A stretch of DNA of 64,000 nucleotides from Turicibacter sp. TJ11 (GCF_021497505.1 NZ_CP069349.1:2587594-2651593); one strand, 5' to 3'. Numbered from the stretch's first letter, positions 17,465 through 24,528 are shown. A program made the numbers and translations. Notes: generated by a model not told the origin, from the sequence alone.

Positions 17465-18170
17465 AGGAACAAAAATACTTGTTTTCATTACCGTTACATT
17501 AATCGGATTTAGCTTTGTTTTTGGTTTTATGACTAGAAACTCCCTTGATTTGAATAATAAAATTTTAGATTTTGATGAATTTAGGCATTTTTATTTTGAA
17601 AATCCTTCTTCTCCTACTTCTGAGTTTGATACTACTTATTTTAATGAAGACATTCAAACGATAGAGGATCTGGAATCAAAAGCAGATTTAATTGTTATCG
17701 TGACTAACGTTAAAGAGAGAGAATTAGTGAAGCAAGCAACAAAAACTACCCTAGAAATTGATGAGGTTTTAAAGGGAGACCTTAAATCAGGAGATGAAAT
17801 TATTCTTTATGAACCTGCTTACTTTATAAAATGGATTGATGATCATAAAAATGGATATTTTAATTCATCAGGATATCAATTAATTCAGGACGGAAGTAAA
17901 TATATATTATTTTTGAGTCATTTAAAGGCACCAAATGGTTATCATTGGTCGGCGGAAGAGAAGCGTTCATTTTTACCAGTTTCGCAACTCTACTCTAAAT
18001 ACCCATTAAATGATGATATGAATCTTGAAGCAAGATTAATGGACATGGACCAACTTTGGGAGACATGGGGGCAGGTACAATATTTTGAAGTTTTAACGGA
18101 TGATGATGAAATTCTTAATCATTACATAAGCTTAAAAAATCAGGTTCTGGCTAAATATTCAGAGAGCTAA
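17457..18170 (+). CDS. Membrane-anchored extracytoplasmic protein of the ABC operon
   Basis: A 237-aa protein with one N-terminal helix (about residues 7-25) and no lipobox, so it is probably anchored by an uncleaved signal. The outside part contains ADLIVIVTNVKERELVKQ followed by TTLEIDEVLKGDLKSGDEIILYEP. This pattern is common in small beta-barrel domains of secreted Firmicute proteins, where vectors like 'VLKG...GD.I.V' recur. No enzyme motif is visible. As the last gene of the ABC operon it may capture the substrate outside the cell, as LanI-type immunity proteins do. That is inference. Confidence 0.55.
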   Translation: MNKGTKILVFITVTLIGFSFVFGFMTRNSLDLNNKILDFDEFRHFYFENPSSPTSEFDTTYFNEDIQTIEDLESKADLIVIVTNVKERELVKQATKTTLEIDEVLKGDLKSGDEIILYEPAYFIKWIDDHKNGYFNSSGYQLIQDGSKYILFLSHLKAPNGYHWSAEEKRSFLPVSQLYSKYPLNDDMNLEARLMDMDQLWETWGQVQYFEVLTDDDEILNHYISLKNQVLAKYSES

Positions 18171-18293
18171 CACGCTAATATAAGCATAGAATGGAGTTAA
18201 TTTCCCTTTTCTGTTAACCTCAAGTGATCAATGTTGAGGTGAAATGCGTCATCACTAGCATATAAAAAAATTCATTAATGGAGGCTTTATTAG

Positions 18294-18431
18294 ATGAACC
18301 TTATCGAAGATTTTTTAAAAATATTAAGTAGTACTTGTGTAGTTCTTTTAGTAATAGTATTACTTATTGTAATTTATCGAGTATTCAAAATAGGAATTTT
18401 ATTATTATTGGATAAATTTTTAAAAAAATAA
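18294..18431 (+). CDS. Small single-pass membrane protein
   Basis: A 45-aa open frame with a good SD (GGAGG, eight bases before ATG 18294): a short N terminus, a hydrophobic helix over about residues 13-28, a basic break YRVFK and a second hydrophobic patch ending KFLKK. It resembles small toxin or accessory membrane peptides in composition but matches no family I know. It lies between the ABC operon and the radC module. Confidence 0.45.
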   Translation: MNLIEDFLKILSSTCVVLLVIVLLIVIYRVFKIGILLLLDKFLKK

Positions 18432-18544
18432 TTATTTTAACTAATATTATAACAATTAGAGATATGATACAATTCTAAAAATGGTTTAAAATAAAATATA
18501 ACCATATATTATCTCTTTGAATAGTGAATCAGGAGGTAATATAC

Positions 18545-18994
18545 ATGTCGAATGTTGCAAAACGTATTAATATCGTATCTATTAAAATGGTAAAGGAGTC
18601 TAGCTTCCTTTATCAAACACGTAAAATTTCATCACCTAATGATGCATATGAAATGATTAAAGATCAACTAGAAGGATTAGATCGTGAGCAATTCATCATT
18701 GCTTGTTTGAATACAAAGAATGAACCCACTAATATTTCAGTGGTAGCAGTTGGAACACTCAATAAGGCGATTGTTCATCCAAGAGAAGTCTTTAAAACAG
18801 CCATCCTATCCAATGCAGCGAGCATTATGGCTTTTCATAATCATCCATCAGGAAATGCCGAACCCTCACAACAAGATATTCAACTAACCCATCGCTTAGT
18901 TGAAGCAGGTGAGTTACTTGGCATCAAGCTATTAGATCATCTCATTATAGGAGATGGAACATTTACATCATTAAAAGAAAAAGGTTATTTATAA
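18545..18994 (+). CDS. radC: RadC-like JAB/JAMM domain protein
   Basis: A 149-aa protein with the JAMM metal-binding motif complete: H98 and H100 in HNHPSG, S108 and D111. It is shorter than chromosomal RadC (about 225 aa) because the N-terminal HhH domain is missing, as in the RadC-like proteins carried by many mobile elements. A biochemical role is not established. The SD AGGAGG precedes ATG 18545. The start of this gene recurs as fragments at 11601 and 26417, so it marks the left edge of a repeated island module. Confidence 0.85.
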   Translation: MSNVAKRINIVSIKMVKESSFLYQTRKISSPNDAYEMIKDQLEGLDREQFIIACLNTKNEPTNISVVAVGTLNKAIVHPREVFKTAILSNAASIMAFHNHPSGNAEPSQQDIQLTHRLVEAGELLGIKLLDHLIIGDGTFTSLKEKGYL

Positions 18995-19033
18995 AGAGCT
19001 AAGTGATTAGATTAACGTCACTTAGCTCTTTTC
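18993..19033 (+). terminator. Terminator after radC
   Basis: Perfect 14-bp stem AAAGAGCTAAGTGA / TCACTTAGCTCTTT with an 11-base loop and a T run. It is also present in copy 2 of the module. Confidence 0.8.
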
Positions 19034-19063
19034 TTATGCCATCACTAATAGGAGGTAGAAACT

Positions 19064-19237
19064 ATGAGTCATAAAATAACAGTATGTATAACGGAAACTT
19101 TACAACGTCTGATTGAAGTAGATGTTGATGAGATGGATTTTGATCCAATTGAATATGTCAGAGATCAATATCTTGATGAAGAAATTATCTTAGATTCATC
19201 AGATTTAGTTGATACTGAATTTACCATCTGTGACTAA
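19064..19237 (+). CDS. DpnD/PcfM-like small protein
   Basis: A 57-aa acidic protein. The pattern ITVCITETLQRLIEVDVDE, then EYVRDQY and EEIILDSSDLVDTEF, matches the DpnD/PcfM family, found next to restriction genes and on conjugative plasmids such as those of enterococci; its function is unknown. The SD GGAGG precedes ATG 19064. A terminator follows closely, so it is a single-gene unit inside the island module. In the second copy (26603) codon 15 is TGA. Confidence 0.7.
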   Translation: MSHKITVCITETLQRLIEVDVDEMDFDPIEYVRDQYLDEEIILDSSDLVDTEFTICD

Positions 19238-19251
19238 TACAAACCGAATGA

Positions 19252-19286
19252 CACTAGATAGACCATCAAGCTATCTAGTGTTTTTT
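19252..19286 (+). terminator. Terminator after the dpnD-like gene
   Basis: Perfect 10-bp stem CACTAGATAG / CTATCTAGTG with six T. Also present in copy 2 at about 26,789-26,823. Confidence 0.8.
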
Positions 19287-19314
19287 ATTTGTACAACGAA
19301 AGGAGTAATGATTG

Positions 19315-19683
19315 ATGTTAACAAAATGGATCAATGTAAAAGAATTAGTTCGCTTAGGATTAGATGAGGATAAATCGTTAGGAATAATGAGATTGGATTA
19401 TTGTGGGTCAAAATCAAATGAAGTCTGTAATCAATGGTTTCCATCTCAACAAATGAATCAAGTGTTGATGGAGTATCCAATTTCCATTCAACAGTTACAG
19501 CAGGAATTGAATGACTTAATCTTCAATCAATTAGATGTCTTTGATAAAGTCATTGAAAAATGTGGTGGTGAGGGTTACAAGCATGAGGAAACGTTCAAGG
19601 TAGAAAGTGAATCTTTCAATTTCTTTATTCGATTGAAACCTGTTCAAGATGATTATAGTCATCTATTTGTGTATGCAAAGTAG
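19315..19683 (+). CDS. Island-module protein of unknown function (122 aa)
   Basis: A soluble 122-aa protein with MLTKWINVKELVRLGLDEDKSLGIMRLDYCGS at its start and a C-terminal EESFNFFIRLKP-like stretch; no known domain is recognised. ATG 19315 has the SD AAAGGAG. The gene is conserved with a few substitutions in copy 2 (26852), and most differences keep the protein intact, which suggests that it was under selection. It is followed after ten bases by the DUF1643 gene, and the two are likely co-transcribed. Confidence 0.55.
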   Translation: MLTKWINVKELVRLGLDEDKSLGIMRLDYCGSKSNEVCNQWFPSQQMNQVLMEYPISIQQLQQELNDLIFNQLDVFDKVIEKCGGEGYKHEETFKVESESFNFFIRLKPVQDDYSHLFVYAK

Positions 19684-19693
19684 GAGGTTAGTT

Positions 19694-20215
19694 ATGATTA
19701 CAACTCGTTCAAGCGTCAGAACAGAGGTGGTTTATTCAGATGATATGAATCATCGATTGATTTTGAAAAAGGATTGGTCGAGAGATAAGGAAAAGTTAAA
19801 GTGTACGATTATCATGATTAATCCATCAACAGCTGATGAAATAGAAATGGATCGTACGACCATGAATATCATCAATAATTTGAAACGATTGAATTATACT
19901 TCAGTTGATATCTGTAACTTATTTTCCTATATTACACCTAAATTAAGGATGGGTGATTCATTAGATGAGTTGTTACATCCTGAAAATGATATCTATATTG
20001 AGAAGTCAGCATTGAAATGTGATTCATTGATTATCGCATGGGGATCATTTGGTGATGGAAGTAAAAAGATGATGAAAAGACAAGAGGAATTGTTAGAGAA
20101 GTTGAAACCATTCAAAGATAAGACTTTCTATATAAGCGATCAATATGGAGTTAAAATGTATCACCCTTTATCCCCTAAGGCAGCAACGTGGAATTTAGTA
20201 GATTGGAAAAATTAG
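19694..20215 (+). CDS. DUF1643 domain protein
   Basis: A 173-aa protein of the DUF1643 family. The diagnostic core is IMINPSTADEIEMDRT, a later DICNLFSY, and IIAWGSFGD. The family is widespread on phages and mobile elements; its activity is unknown. The TAGGAGG SD precedes ATG 19694. The product is identical to that of 27231, so the two copies separated very recently or are kept identical by recombination. Confidence 0.75.
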   Translation: MITTRSSVRTEVVYSDDMNHRLILKKDWSRDKEKLKCTIIMINPSTADEIEMDRTTMNIINNLKRLNYTSVDICNLFSYITPKLRMGDSLDELLHPENDIYIEKSALKCDSLIIAWGSFGDGSKKMMKRQEELLEKLKPFKDKTFYISDQYGVKMYHPLSPKAATWNLVDWKN

Positions 20216-20221
20216 TAGAAC

Positions 20222-20275
20222 ATCAATGGATATTAATCATTATTGATAGATATTAATGACTATTAATAAATCGGT
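20222..20275. repeat. ATTAAT-rich short direct repeats near the att site
   Basis: GATATTAATC, GATATTAATG and CTATTAATA follow each other with about 20-bp and 11-bp spacing. They are repeated in copy 2. Placed 220-270 bp from the ssrA fragment, they could be arm-type sites for an integrase or excisionase. This is speculative. Confidence 0.3.
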
Positions 20276-20278
20276 GAA

Positions 20279-20310
20279 CCTCTATTCTTTCTGTAAGGAT
20301 AGAGGTTTTT
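20279..20310 (+). terminator. Terminator after the DUF1643 gene
   Basis: Stem CCTCTATTCTT / AAGGATAGAGG (one G-U pair) and a T run. Confidence 0.65.
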
Positions 20311-20328
20311 ATATGAGGAGGAAATTAA

Positions 20329-20370
20329 ATGAAACTATTAAATGTCAGTCAGTTATCACAAAAGAATTGA
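20329..20370 (+). other. 13-codon open frame, probable truncated gene start
   Basis: ATG with a strong AGGAGG SD encodes MKLLNVSQLSQKN and stops. It is repeated identically at 27866-27907. It may be the remaining start of a gene cut off by recombination near the att site, or a leader peptide. Neither can be shown. Confidence 0.3.
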
Positions 20371-20391
20371 TCGTTTAACACAAGTATAAAA

Positions 20392-20449
20392 TAAAAAAGA
20401 TTAATCTCAATTTAGTATTAGATCCTACTATACTCAGATTAATCTTTTT
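20392..20449 (-). terminator. Orphan copy of the ssrA terminator
   Basis: Stem AAAAGATTAATCT / AGATTAATCTTTTT, identical to the structure downstream of ssrA at 27929-27986. Here it stands beside only a 14-bp ssrA fragment. Confidence 0.75.
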
Positions 20450-20492
20450 CTTTATCTTCAATTTTCTGCAACAGTTGTGTACGTGGATATTC

Positions 20493-20506
20493 TGGTGGAG
20501 ATGGGG
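20493..20506. other. Attachment-site remnant: 3' tip of ssrA
   Basis: TGGTGGAGATGGGG equals the last 14 bases of ssrA (28030-28043, complement), including the encoded CCA. Identity with the ssrA flank continues leftward for about 900 bp and stops sharply after GGGG (CGTTCC here, GGAGTC in ssrA). This is what site-specific integration at the tmRNA 3' end leaves at a junction. Confidence 0.8.
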
Positions 20507-20568
20507 CGTTCCGGTTAGTATCCACGTCCCATCTTCATTGATGTTTAAAATTATTGGTTTAAGTAGTG

Positions 20569-21513
20569 TTAAATTTCCAGTTGAAGATTATTAAGATCAA
20601 TATGAAAGTTATATTTTTTTATAAATTCATTTAGTCCTTTATAAAAAGAAGTAGGTCTATTTTGCATTTTAAATAAGAAAAGAGCATCTATTAGATATTG
20701 GGTTGCTTGTTCTGAATTATTAGATACTTGTTCATAAATGGCAAGATTGCAGTAAAGAAAGGGCAATTTAGTCAAATTGAAATGTCTATTACAATACTCG
20801 ATTCCTTTTAAAGAATAAAATTTAGAACGTTCGTATTGTTTGGTTTTAAGTAAGATGTTTCCCAGTGAATAACAATAGTTAGGTATTAAAGAAAAGTCGT
20901 TCAAAAGAATATGATCTTCAAGATAGGCTATTAATTGTTTATAAATTAAAATAGCTTGAGAATATTTTTCGAGTTTCATATAGCAGAGGCAAATATCATG
21001 TACCAAATCTAGTTGTTCAATCGTTAATAGAGTTAAATTTGGCTGTTCAATTGAAAACATCGGTTGTAAGAGGTTGATTGCCTTAATGAATAAATCAATT
21101 GCATATATATAATTTTGATTTTGATTCGCTTCATAAATTCCTTGCATCCAAAGTAAGATAAATTGAACATTTATATCAGAATCTATTTCTTGAGATTGGT
21201 AGGAAATATAAAGCTTTTTAATTTCATGATAGTTTCTAGTTGCTCGGAATTCATGAAATTGTTTATGTAGCTTTAAATACTCTTCAGGATTCTTCAATGA
21301 GCTATGAATTTGTAACTCGTTTAAACTAATATTTAATTTTTGAGATAACTGGAGGATTAAATCATAATTCGGTTTTCTTTTTCCATTACACATTTTAGAA
21401 AAGTTAGAATAATCACAAATTCCGTCAATAAGTTGAGATTTATTCATTCCTATGGATGTAGCTTTTTTTAATATATATTCTAATGCCTGGTTATAGTCAA
21501 AGTTATAAATCAT
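20569..21513 (-). CDS. HTH/TPR regulator, RRNPP-type peptide receptor
   Basis: A 314-aa cytoplasmic regulator: an N-terminal XRE-type helix-turn-helix (about residues 8-65, with KSQLIDGICDYSNFSKMCNGKRKPN) followed by a long all-helical region with TPR-like repeats (YAIDLFIKAINLL, YSQAILIYKQLIAYL, YERSKFYSLKGIEYC, EQATQYLIDALFLF). This is the plan of PlcR, Rgg and related regulators that bind an imported secreted peptide. ATG 21513 has the SD GGGGGGA; longer starts do not. A 44-aa secreted peptide gene is divergent from it and is its likely partner. The palindrome TGGTCAGAATGACCA between them is a likely operator. Confidence 0.8.
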   Translation of the reverse strand: MIYNFDYNQALEYILKKATSIGMNKSQLIDGICDYSNFSKMCNGKRKPNYDLILQLSQKLNISLNELQIHSSLKNPEEYLKLHKQFHEFRATRNYHEIKKLYISYQSQEIDSDINVQFILLWMQGIYEANQNQNYIYAIDLFIKAINLLQPMFSIEQPNLTLLTIEQLDLVHDICLCYMKLEKYSQAILIYKQLIAYLEDHILLNDFSLIPNYCYSLGNILLKTKQYERSKFYSLKGIEYCNRHFNLTKLPFLYCNLAIYEQVSNNSEQATQYLIDALFLFKMQNRPTSFYKGLNEFIKKYNFHIDLNNLQLEI

Positions 21514-21551
21514 ATTATCCCCCCGTATTATTCTTTTAAAAAGGTAAAATA

Positions 21552-21566
21552 TGGTCAGAATGACCA
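21552..21566. promoter_or_regulatory. Candidate operator between regulator and pheromone gene
   Basis: Perfect palindrome TGGTCA-GAA-TGACCA, located 39 bp upstream of the regulator start and 55 bp upstream of the pheromone start. Its position suits control of both divergent promoters. Binding is inferred. Confidence 0.45.
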
Positions 21567-21620
21567 AGAATAATTATTTAAATTATTATATCATATTGGT
21601 TGTAAGAGGAGGAATGAATA

Positions 21621-21755
21621 ATGATAAAAAAAATCTCTATTTTATTAGTGTTAATATCTATAATTAATACTGGTTTATATTTCTATAGTTTTACTAATAA
21701 TGATAGTTTCAATGCTATTAGTGCTGAGGAGTGGCCAGGACATAATTGGTATTAA
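21621..21755 (+). CDS. Secreted pheromone precursor (Phr/PapR-like)
   Basis: A 44-aa peptide: basic start MIKKIS, hydrophobic export stretch ILLVLISIINTGLYFY, a polar linker and a C terminus ending EEWPGHNWY. This is the usual shape of signalling prepeptides paired with RRNPP regulators, in which the last five to ten residues are cut out and re-imported. The active form would be near WPGHNWY. ATG 21621 has the SD AGAGGAGG. The gene is divergent from the HTH/TPR regulator and directly upstream of the small-peptide cluster, which it probably controls. It could instead encode a secreted product of its own. Confidence 0.7.
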   Translation: MIKKISILLVLISIINTGLYFYSFTNNDSFNAISAEEWPGHNWY

Positions 21756-21776
21756 AAATAAAGTTTTAAAATTTAT

Positions 21777-21806
21777 GAATATAATTTATATTCCGAGCTA
21801 TGCGGA
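21777..21806. promoter_or_regulatory. Two adjoining palindromes ahead of the small-peptide genes
   Basis: GAATATAATTTATATTC at 21777-21793 is fully palindromic apart from its centre, and TCCG-AGCTATG-CGGA follows at 21792-21806. They lie in the 130-bp leader between the pheromone gene and the first 18-aa peptide and may be a control site or an RNA hairpin. Confidence 0.3.
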
Positions 21807-21885
21807 GTGCCAAGTAATGTACATAGTCTTCTAATTGAAGTACAGGCAACAAAATTAATTTAAGAACAAAAAGGGGGGATAATTG

Positions 21886-21942
21886 ATGAAACTTAAGGAA
21901 GTAGTACGCTCACAGGAGCACACATGTTTTATGTTTTGTTAG
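21886..21942 (+). CDS. 18-aa precursor peptide ending CFMFC, copy 1
   Basis: ATG with the SD GGGGGG seven bases upstream encodes MKLKEVVRSQEHTCFMFC. It is too short to be a stable protein alone. Exact duplication, strong SDs and the adjacent E1-like enzyme and exporter make it a likely substrate, comparable in size to the heptapeptide precursor of microcin C. The two Cys residues at 14 and 18 frame a five-residue block, and the C terminus is a free Cys. A possible product is a C-terminally activated or cyclised peptide. This is inferred, and no leader cleavage motif is seen. Confidence 0.65.
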   Translation: MKLKEVVRSQEHTCFMFC

Positions 21943-21975
21943 AAAAATAAAGAAATAAAAAAGGAGGGATAGTTG

Positions 21976-22032
21976 ATGAAACTTAAGGAAGTAGTACGCT
22001 CACAGGAGCACACATGTTTTATGTTTTGTTAG
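21976..22032 (+). CDS. 18-aa precursor peptide ending CFMFC, copy 2
   Basis: Encodes the same 18 residues as the copy 90 bases upstream, with the SD GGAGGG. The coding part is identical to copy 1; only the leader differs (AGGAGGGATAGTTG against GGGGGGATAATTG). Duplication raises dose and argues that the peptide is the pathway's substrate rather than a chance open frame. Confidence 0.65.
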   Translation: MKLKEVVRSQEHTCFMFC

Positions 22033-22061
22033 AAAAATAAAGAAATAAAAAAGGAGGAGAA

Positions 22062-22094
22062 ATGAAGTTAAAACGAATCGTATATTCCTACTAA
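22062..22094 (+). CDS. 10-aa related peptide MKLKRIVYSY
   Basis: ATG with the SD AAGGAGGAG opens a ten-codon frame that shares MKLK and a following basic/Val pattern with the 18-aa peptides but ends in Tyr and has no Cys. It may be a third, different substrate or a decayed copy of the repeat. Conservation in relatives would decide. The RNA after it is AT-rich up to the GTG of the E1-like gene. Confidence 0.45.
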   Translation: MKLKRIVYSY

Positions 22095-22164
22095 TATGCA
22101 TACGTTCGTTAATAAATTTCTCCTTTTAAATTTTACTTAGATTGAGTTTTTAGGGGGAATAGTA

Positions 22165-24528
22165 GTGTATTTAAAGAAACATCTAAATTTTATAGGTGAT
22201 AGAAATAAAAGTGAGTTTTCCTGTCATATTCCAGGTAGTCTTGATTCAGATATGATTGTAGAATTAGACGATTTCGATAGAGTTTGGAGTTTTTTGGAGA
22301 TAATTAGTAAGGATGATAATGAAAATGATTTGATTGAGTGGAAGGATCGTTATCAGGTAAAGCCAGAAGAGTTAGAAGAAATAGAGAATTTTTTAATTGA
22401 TAATGATTTAGTATATACTAATGAGCAACGGTATGACGAGGAAAATCCAAGGAGATTAAACTTTTTAAATAATATAATCGGAGGACCTAATCGTTATACA
22501 ATAGAGCAATTAATTGATTCTAAGCAAATTTTGATAATAGGTCTTGGAACGGTCGGAACAGCTGTTTTACGTTTATTATTGGGAATGGGATTTAAGCGAT
22601 TTATTTTAATTGATGGTGATAGAGTAGAAAAGAAGAACCTTATGCACCAGTTTTACTTCGATAAACGAGATATAGGAAGAAAAAAAGTGGAGGTTATTAT
22701 TGAAAAAATTAAGGAGTTATCTAATGAAGTAAGCATTAATATATATGATGAGTATATTAATACTTTTCAAGATTTAAAACCCATTATTAAAGAATATCGC
22801 ATTGATTGTATTTTTTGCGCATTTGATAATTATTCATTGGAACTACTAAGTCAGTTGGAAGAATATACTTCTAAAAATAAGATACCTACTTACATTTCAG
22901 GTTATAATGTTGGAAAGACGGTTGCAAAAAAATTGGATAAAGAAGTAGTTAATGAAAGTAAGCCTCTTTTAAACGAAAATATTAAAACCATTTTTTCTAA
23001 TTCAGGTGTAGGGTTTTTAGGGGATTTAGCAGCAATTTTAATGTTTCGATTATGGATGGAGGAACTGGTGGGGATTTTGAACCATCATACTAAAAAACTT
23101 GAAATAGATTTTTTTTCTTTATCAAATATTACAGAGAAAAATATTAAAATAAATGAAATACTTAATTATGATAATATATATGATAATGCACTAGTCAATA
23201 AGGAAATAAAAGAAAATATTATTATGCCTAGGATTTTAAATTATTATTTGGAGTATATAAAATTCGGTGATCCAAAAATTTTTGAAATTATAAAGAAATA
23301 TAATGATCAGTTTAAATTAGAACTATTTGAAAATGAAGAATTAGAACAACAAAGGTATATGAATCAATTATCACAGTTTAAGATTACCTATCAAGATAAG
23401 GAATATAATATAATGGAATTTTCTAAGTTAATTTTAACAGTTTCAGATATTCCGACAGAGATAATAGACGCATATCTTCATCAGCAAGTTAAACTTTTTC
23501 CTCAAGCGATAGAAATTATTAAACATAAAAAGGAAAAATATTACAGCGATTATCAAATTATTTGGAATGAGAAAAGCAATTTTATTCGATTGATGAAGAA
23601 ATGCATGCTAGAATTCTCAAAAATTCACTTAAATTATACTATCGATTATAATGAGTATAAACTTATACAAAATAAAGGTGAGATTGAAGATATCGACATA
23701 GTTTTAAATTCGTTGAAAAAGATAGATACCAAAGTTATAGGATATGATTTAAGTGGATATATAGATTATTGTAAGAGCCATAATTATTTACACGTAGGTC
23801 CTACTATAAAAAATACTTTATGTTTATATAATCCACGTTACAATAGTGTTAATATTAGCATACCATTTTCGTATAGTTGGGATAATGCAATATCTATTGC
23901 GCATGAAATAGGTCAAGGTTATTTTTACTCTTTTATTTCGTCTCGCGAAAAGCATAAATTGGGGGCACTAGTGAATAAAACTTTTGCATTCATTAATGAG
24001 TTTCTATTCGAGTTCACCATATTAGAAACTGGAATCAATCGAAAGGCGATAGTTGATTCAATAGTATATAAACTACAAAATGTTATTGTTAGACTATTTT
24101 CTTTAGATTTATATGAACAGAGAATTTTAAATTTAGATGAAATTACGTTAGAAAATATTGTTGAGGGAAGAAATCAATTAATTACAGAATCTTTTCCAAA
24201 CTTTAAAATAATGAATGATAAATTTAGTCGATATAATCTAGTAATAAACCTAGATATGTTATTCGAAAAAAGGGATGTTTGTTTGTATCCCGAAGCGTTA
24301 GTGTATGGATTTTATATTGCTAAGGAAGTATATAGTACTGATGATGCTTTTTCAAGGTTTACATCTTGGTTAAGAAAAAAACCAATAGAGGATATAACAA
24401 TAAGTAATTTATTAAGTCAAGTATTCGGTGTCACTTTAAATACTGAGTTTTATGAAATTATCATTGGTGAAATTATTGACTATGCTAAGATATTAAAAAA
24501 TATTAGTTCAGAGTGTTCGACTGTGTAA
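22165..24528 (+). CDS. E1/ThiF-like adenylating enzyme fused to a degenerate M3 peptidase domain
   Basis: A 787-aa two-part protein. Residues 1-110 resemble the winged-helix peptide clamp that precedes MccB-type enzymes. Residues 110-320 are an E1/ThiF Rossmann domain: GLGTVG at 126-131, DGDRVEKKNL at 150-159, and D221 in CAFDN. E1-like enzymes adenylate a peptide C-terminal carboxylate. From about 400 to the end it resembles M3 oligoendopeptidases (ISIAHEIGQGYFYSF, a downstream NEFLFEF glutamate, YPEALVYGFYIAKEVY). In HEIGQ at 580-584 the second zinc His is Gln, so proteolysis is doubtful and substrate binding more likely. GTG 22165 has the SD GGGGGA. It overlaps the exporter gene. It most likely modifies the upstream 18-aa and 10-aa peptides. 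Confidence 0.75.
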   Translation: MYLKKHLNFIGDRNKSEFSCHIPGSLDSDMIVELDDFDRVWSFLEIISKDDNENDLIEWKDRYQVKPEELEEIENFLIDNDLVYTNEQRYDEENPRRLNFLNNIIGGPNRYTIEQLIDSKQILIIGLGTVGTAVLRLLLGMGFKRFILIDGDRVEKKNLMHQFYFDKRDIGRKKVEVIIEKIKELSNEVSINIYDEYINTFQDLKPIIKEYRIDCIFCAFDNYSLELLSQLEEYTSKNKIPTYISGYNVGKTVAKKLDKEVVNESKPLLNENIKTIFSNSGVGFLGDLAAILMFRLWMEELVGILNHHTKKLEIDFFSLSNITEKNIKINEILNYDNIYDNALVNKEIKENIIMPRILNYYLEYIKFGDPKIFEIIKKYNDQFKLELFENEELEQQRYMNQLSQFKITYQDKEYNIMEFSKLILTVSDIPTEIIDAYLHQQVKLFPQAIEIIKHKKEKYYSDYQIIWNEKSNFIRLMKKCMLEFSKIHLNYTIDYNEYKLIQNKGEIEDIDIVLNSLKKIDTKVIGYDLSGYIDYCKSHNYLHVGPTIKNTLCLYNPRYNSVNISIPFSYSWDNAISIAHEIGQGYFYSFISSREKHKLGALVNKTFAFINEFLFEFTILETGINRKAIVDSIVYKLQNVIVRLFSLDLYEQRILNLDEITLENIVEGRNQLITESFPNFKIMNDKFSRYNLVINLDMLFEKRDVCLYPEALVYGFYIAKEVYSTDDAFSRFTSWLRKKPIEDITISNLLSQVFGVTLNTEFYEIIIGEIIDYAKILKNISSECSTV

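Larger units (their letters stand above)
18492..20506 (+). repeat. Island end module, copy 1 (radC to ssrA fragment)
   Basis: About 2.0 kb repeated at 26366-28043. The right half (about 19,600-20,506) looks identical at an offset of 7,537 bases; the left part has diverged and copy 2 has lost most of radC. The copy ends in the 14-bp ssrA 3' tip. Confidence 0.9.
21867..22060 (+). repeat. 90-bp tandem repeat carrying the 18-aa peptide genes
   Basis: Two almost identical 90-bp units start at about 21867 and 21957, each with an SD, an 18-codon gene and an AAAATAAAGAAATAAA spacer. A third, partial unit supplies the SD for the 10-aa peptide. Confidence 0.9.

Noticed and set aside
20493..20506. Possible second tmRNA or tRNA gene
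   Set aside because: Only the last 14 bases of ssrA are present; the rest of the molecule is missing.
21867..22060. Possible CRISPR-like repeat array
   Set aside because: Only two full units, with coding capacity and SDs inside each. No short repeat with unique spacers and no cas genes.
22096..22140. Fourth tiny peptide (MHTFVNKFLLLNFT)
   Set aside because: No SD and no likeness to the MKLK peptides.
22165..24528. A plain MccB, so an ordinary microcin C cluster
   Set aside because: The precursors end in Cys or Tyr rather than Asn, there is no MccC-type MFS pump or self-immunity gene, and the C-terminal M3-like half is foreign to MccB.
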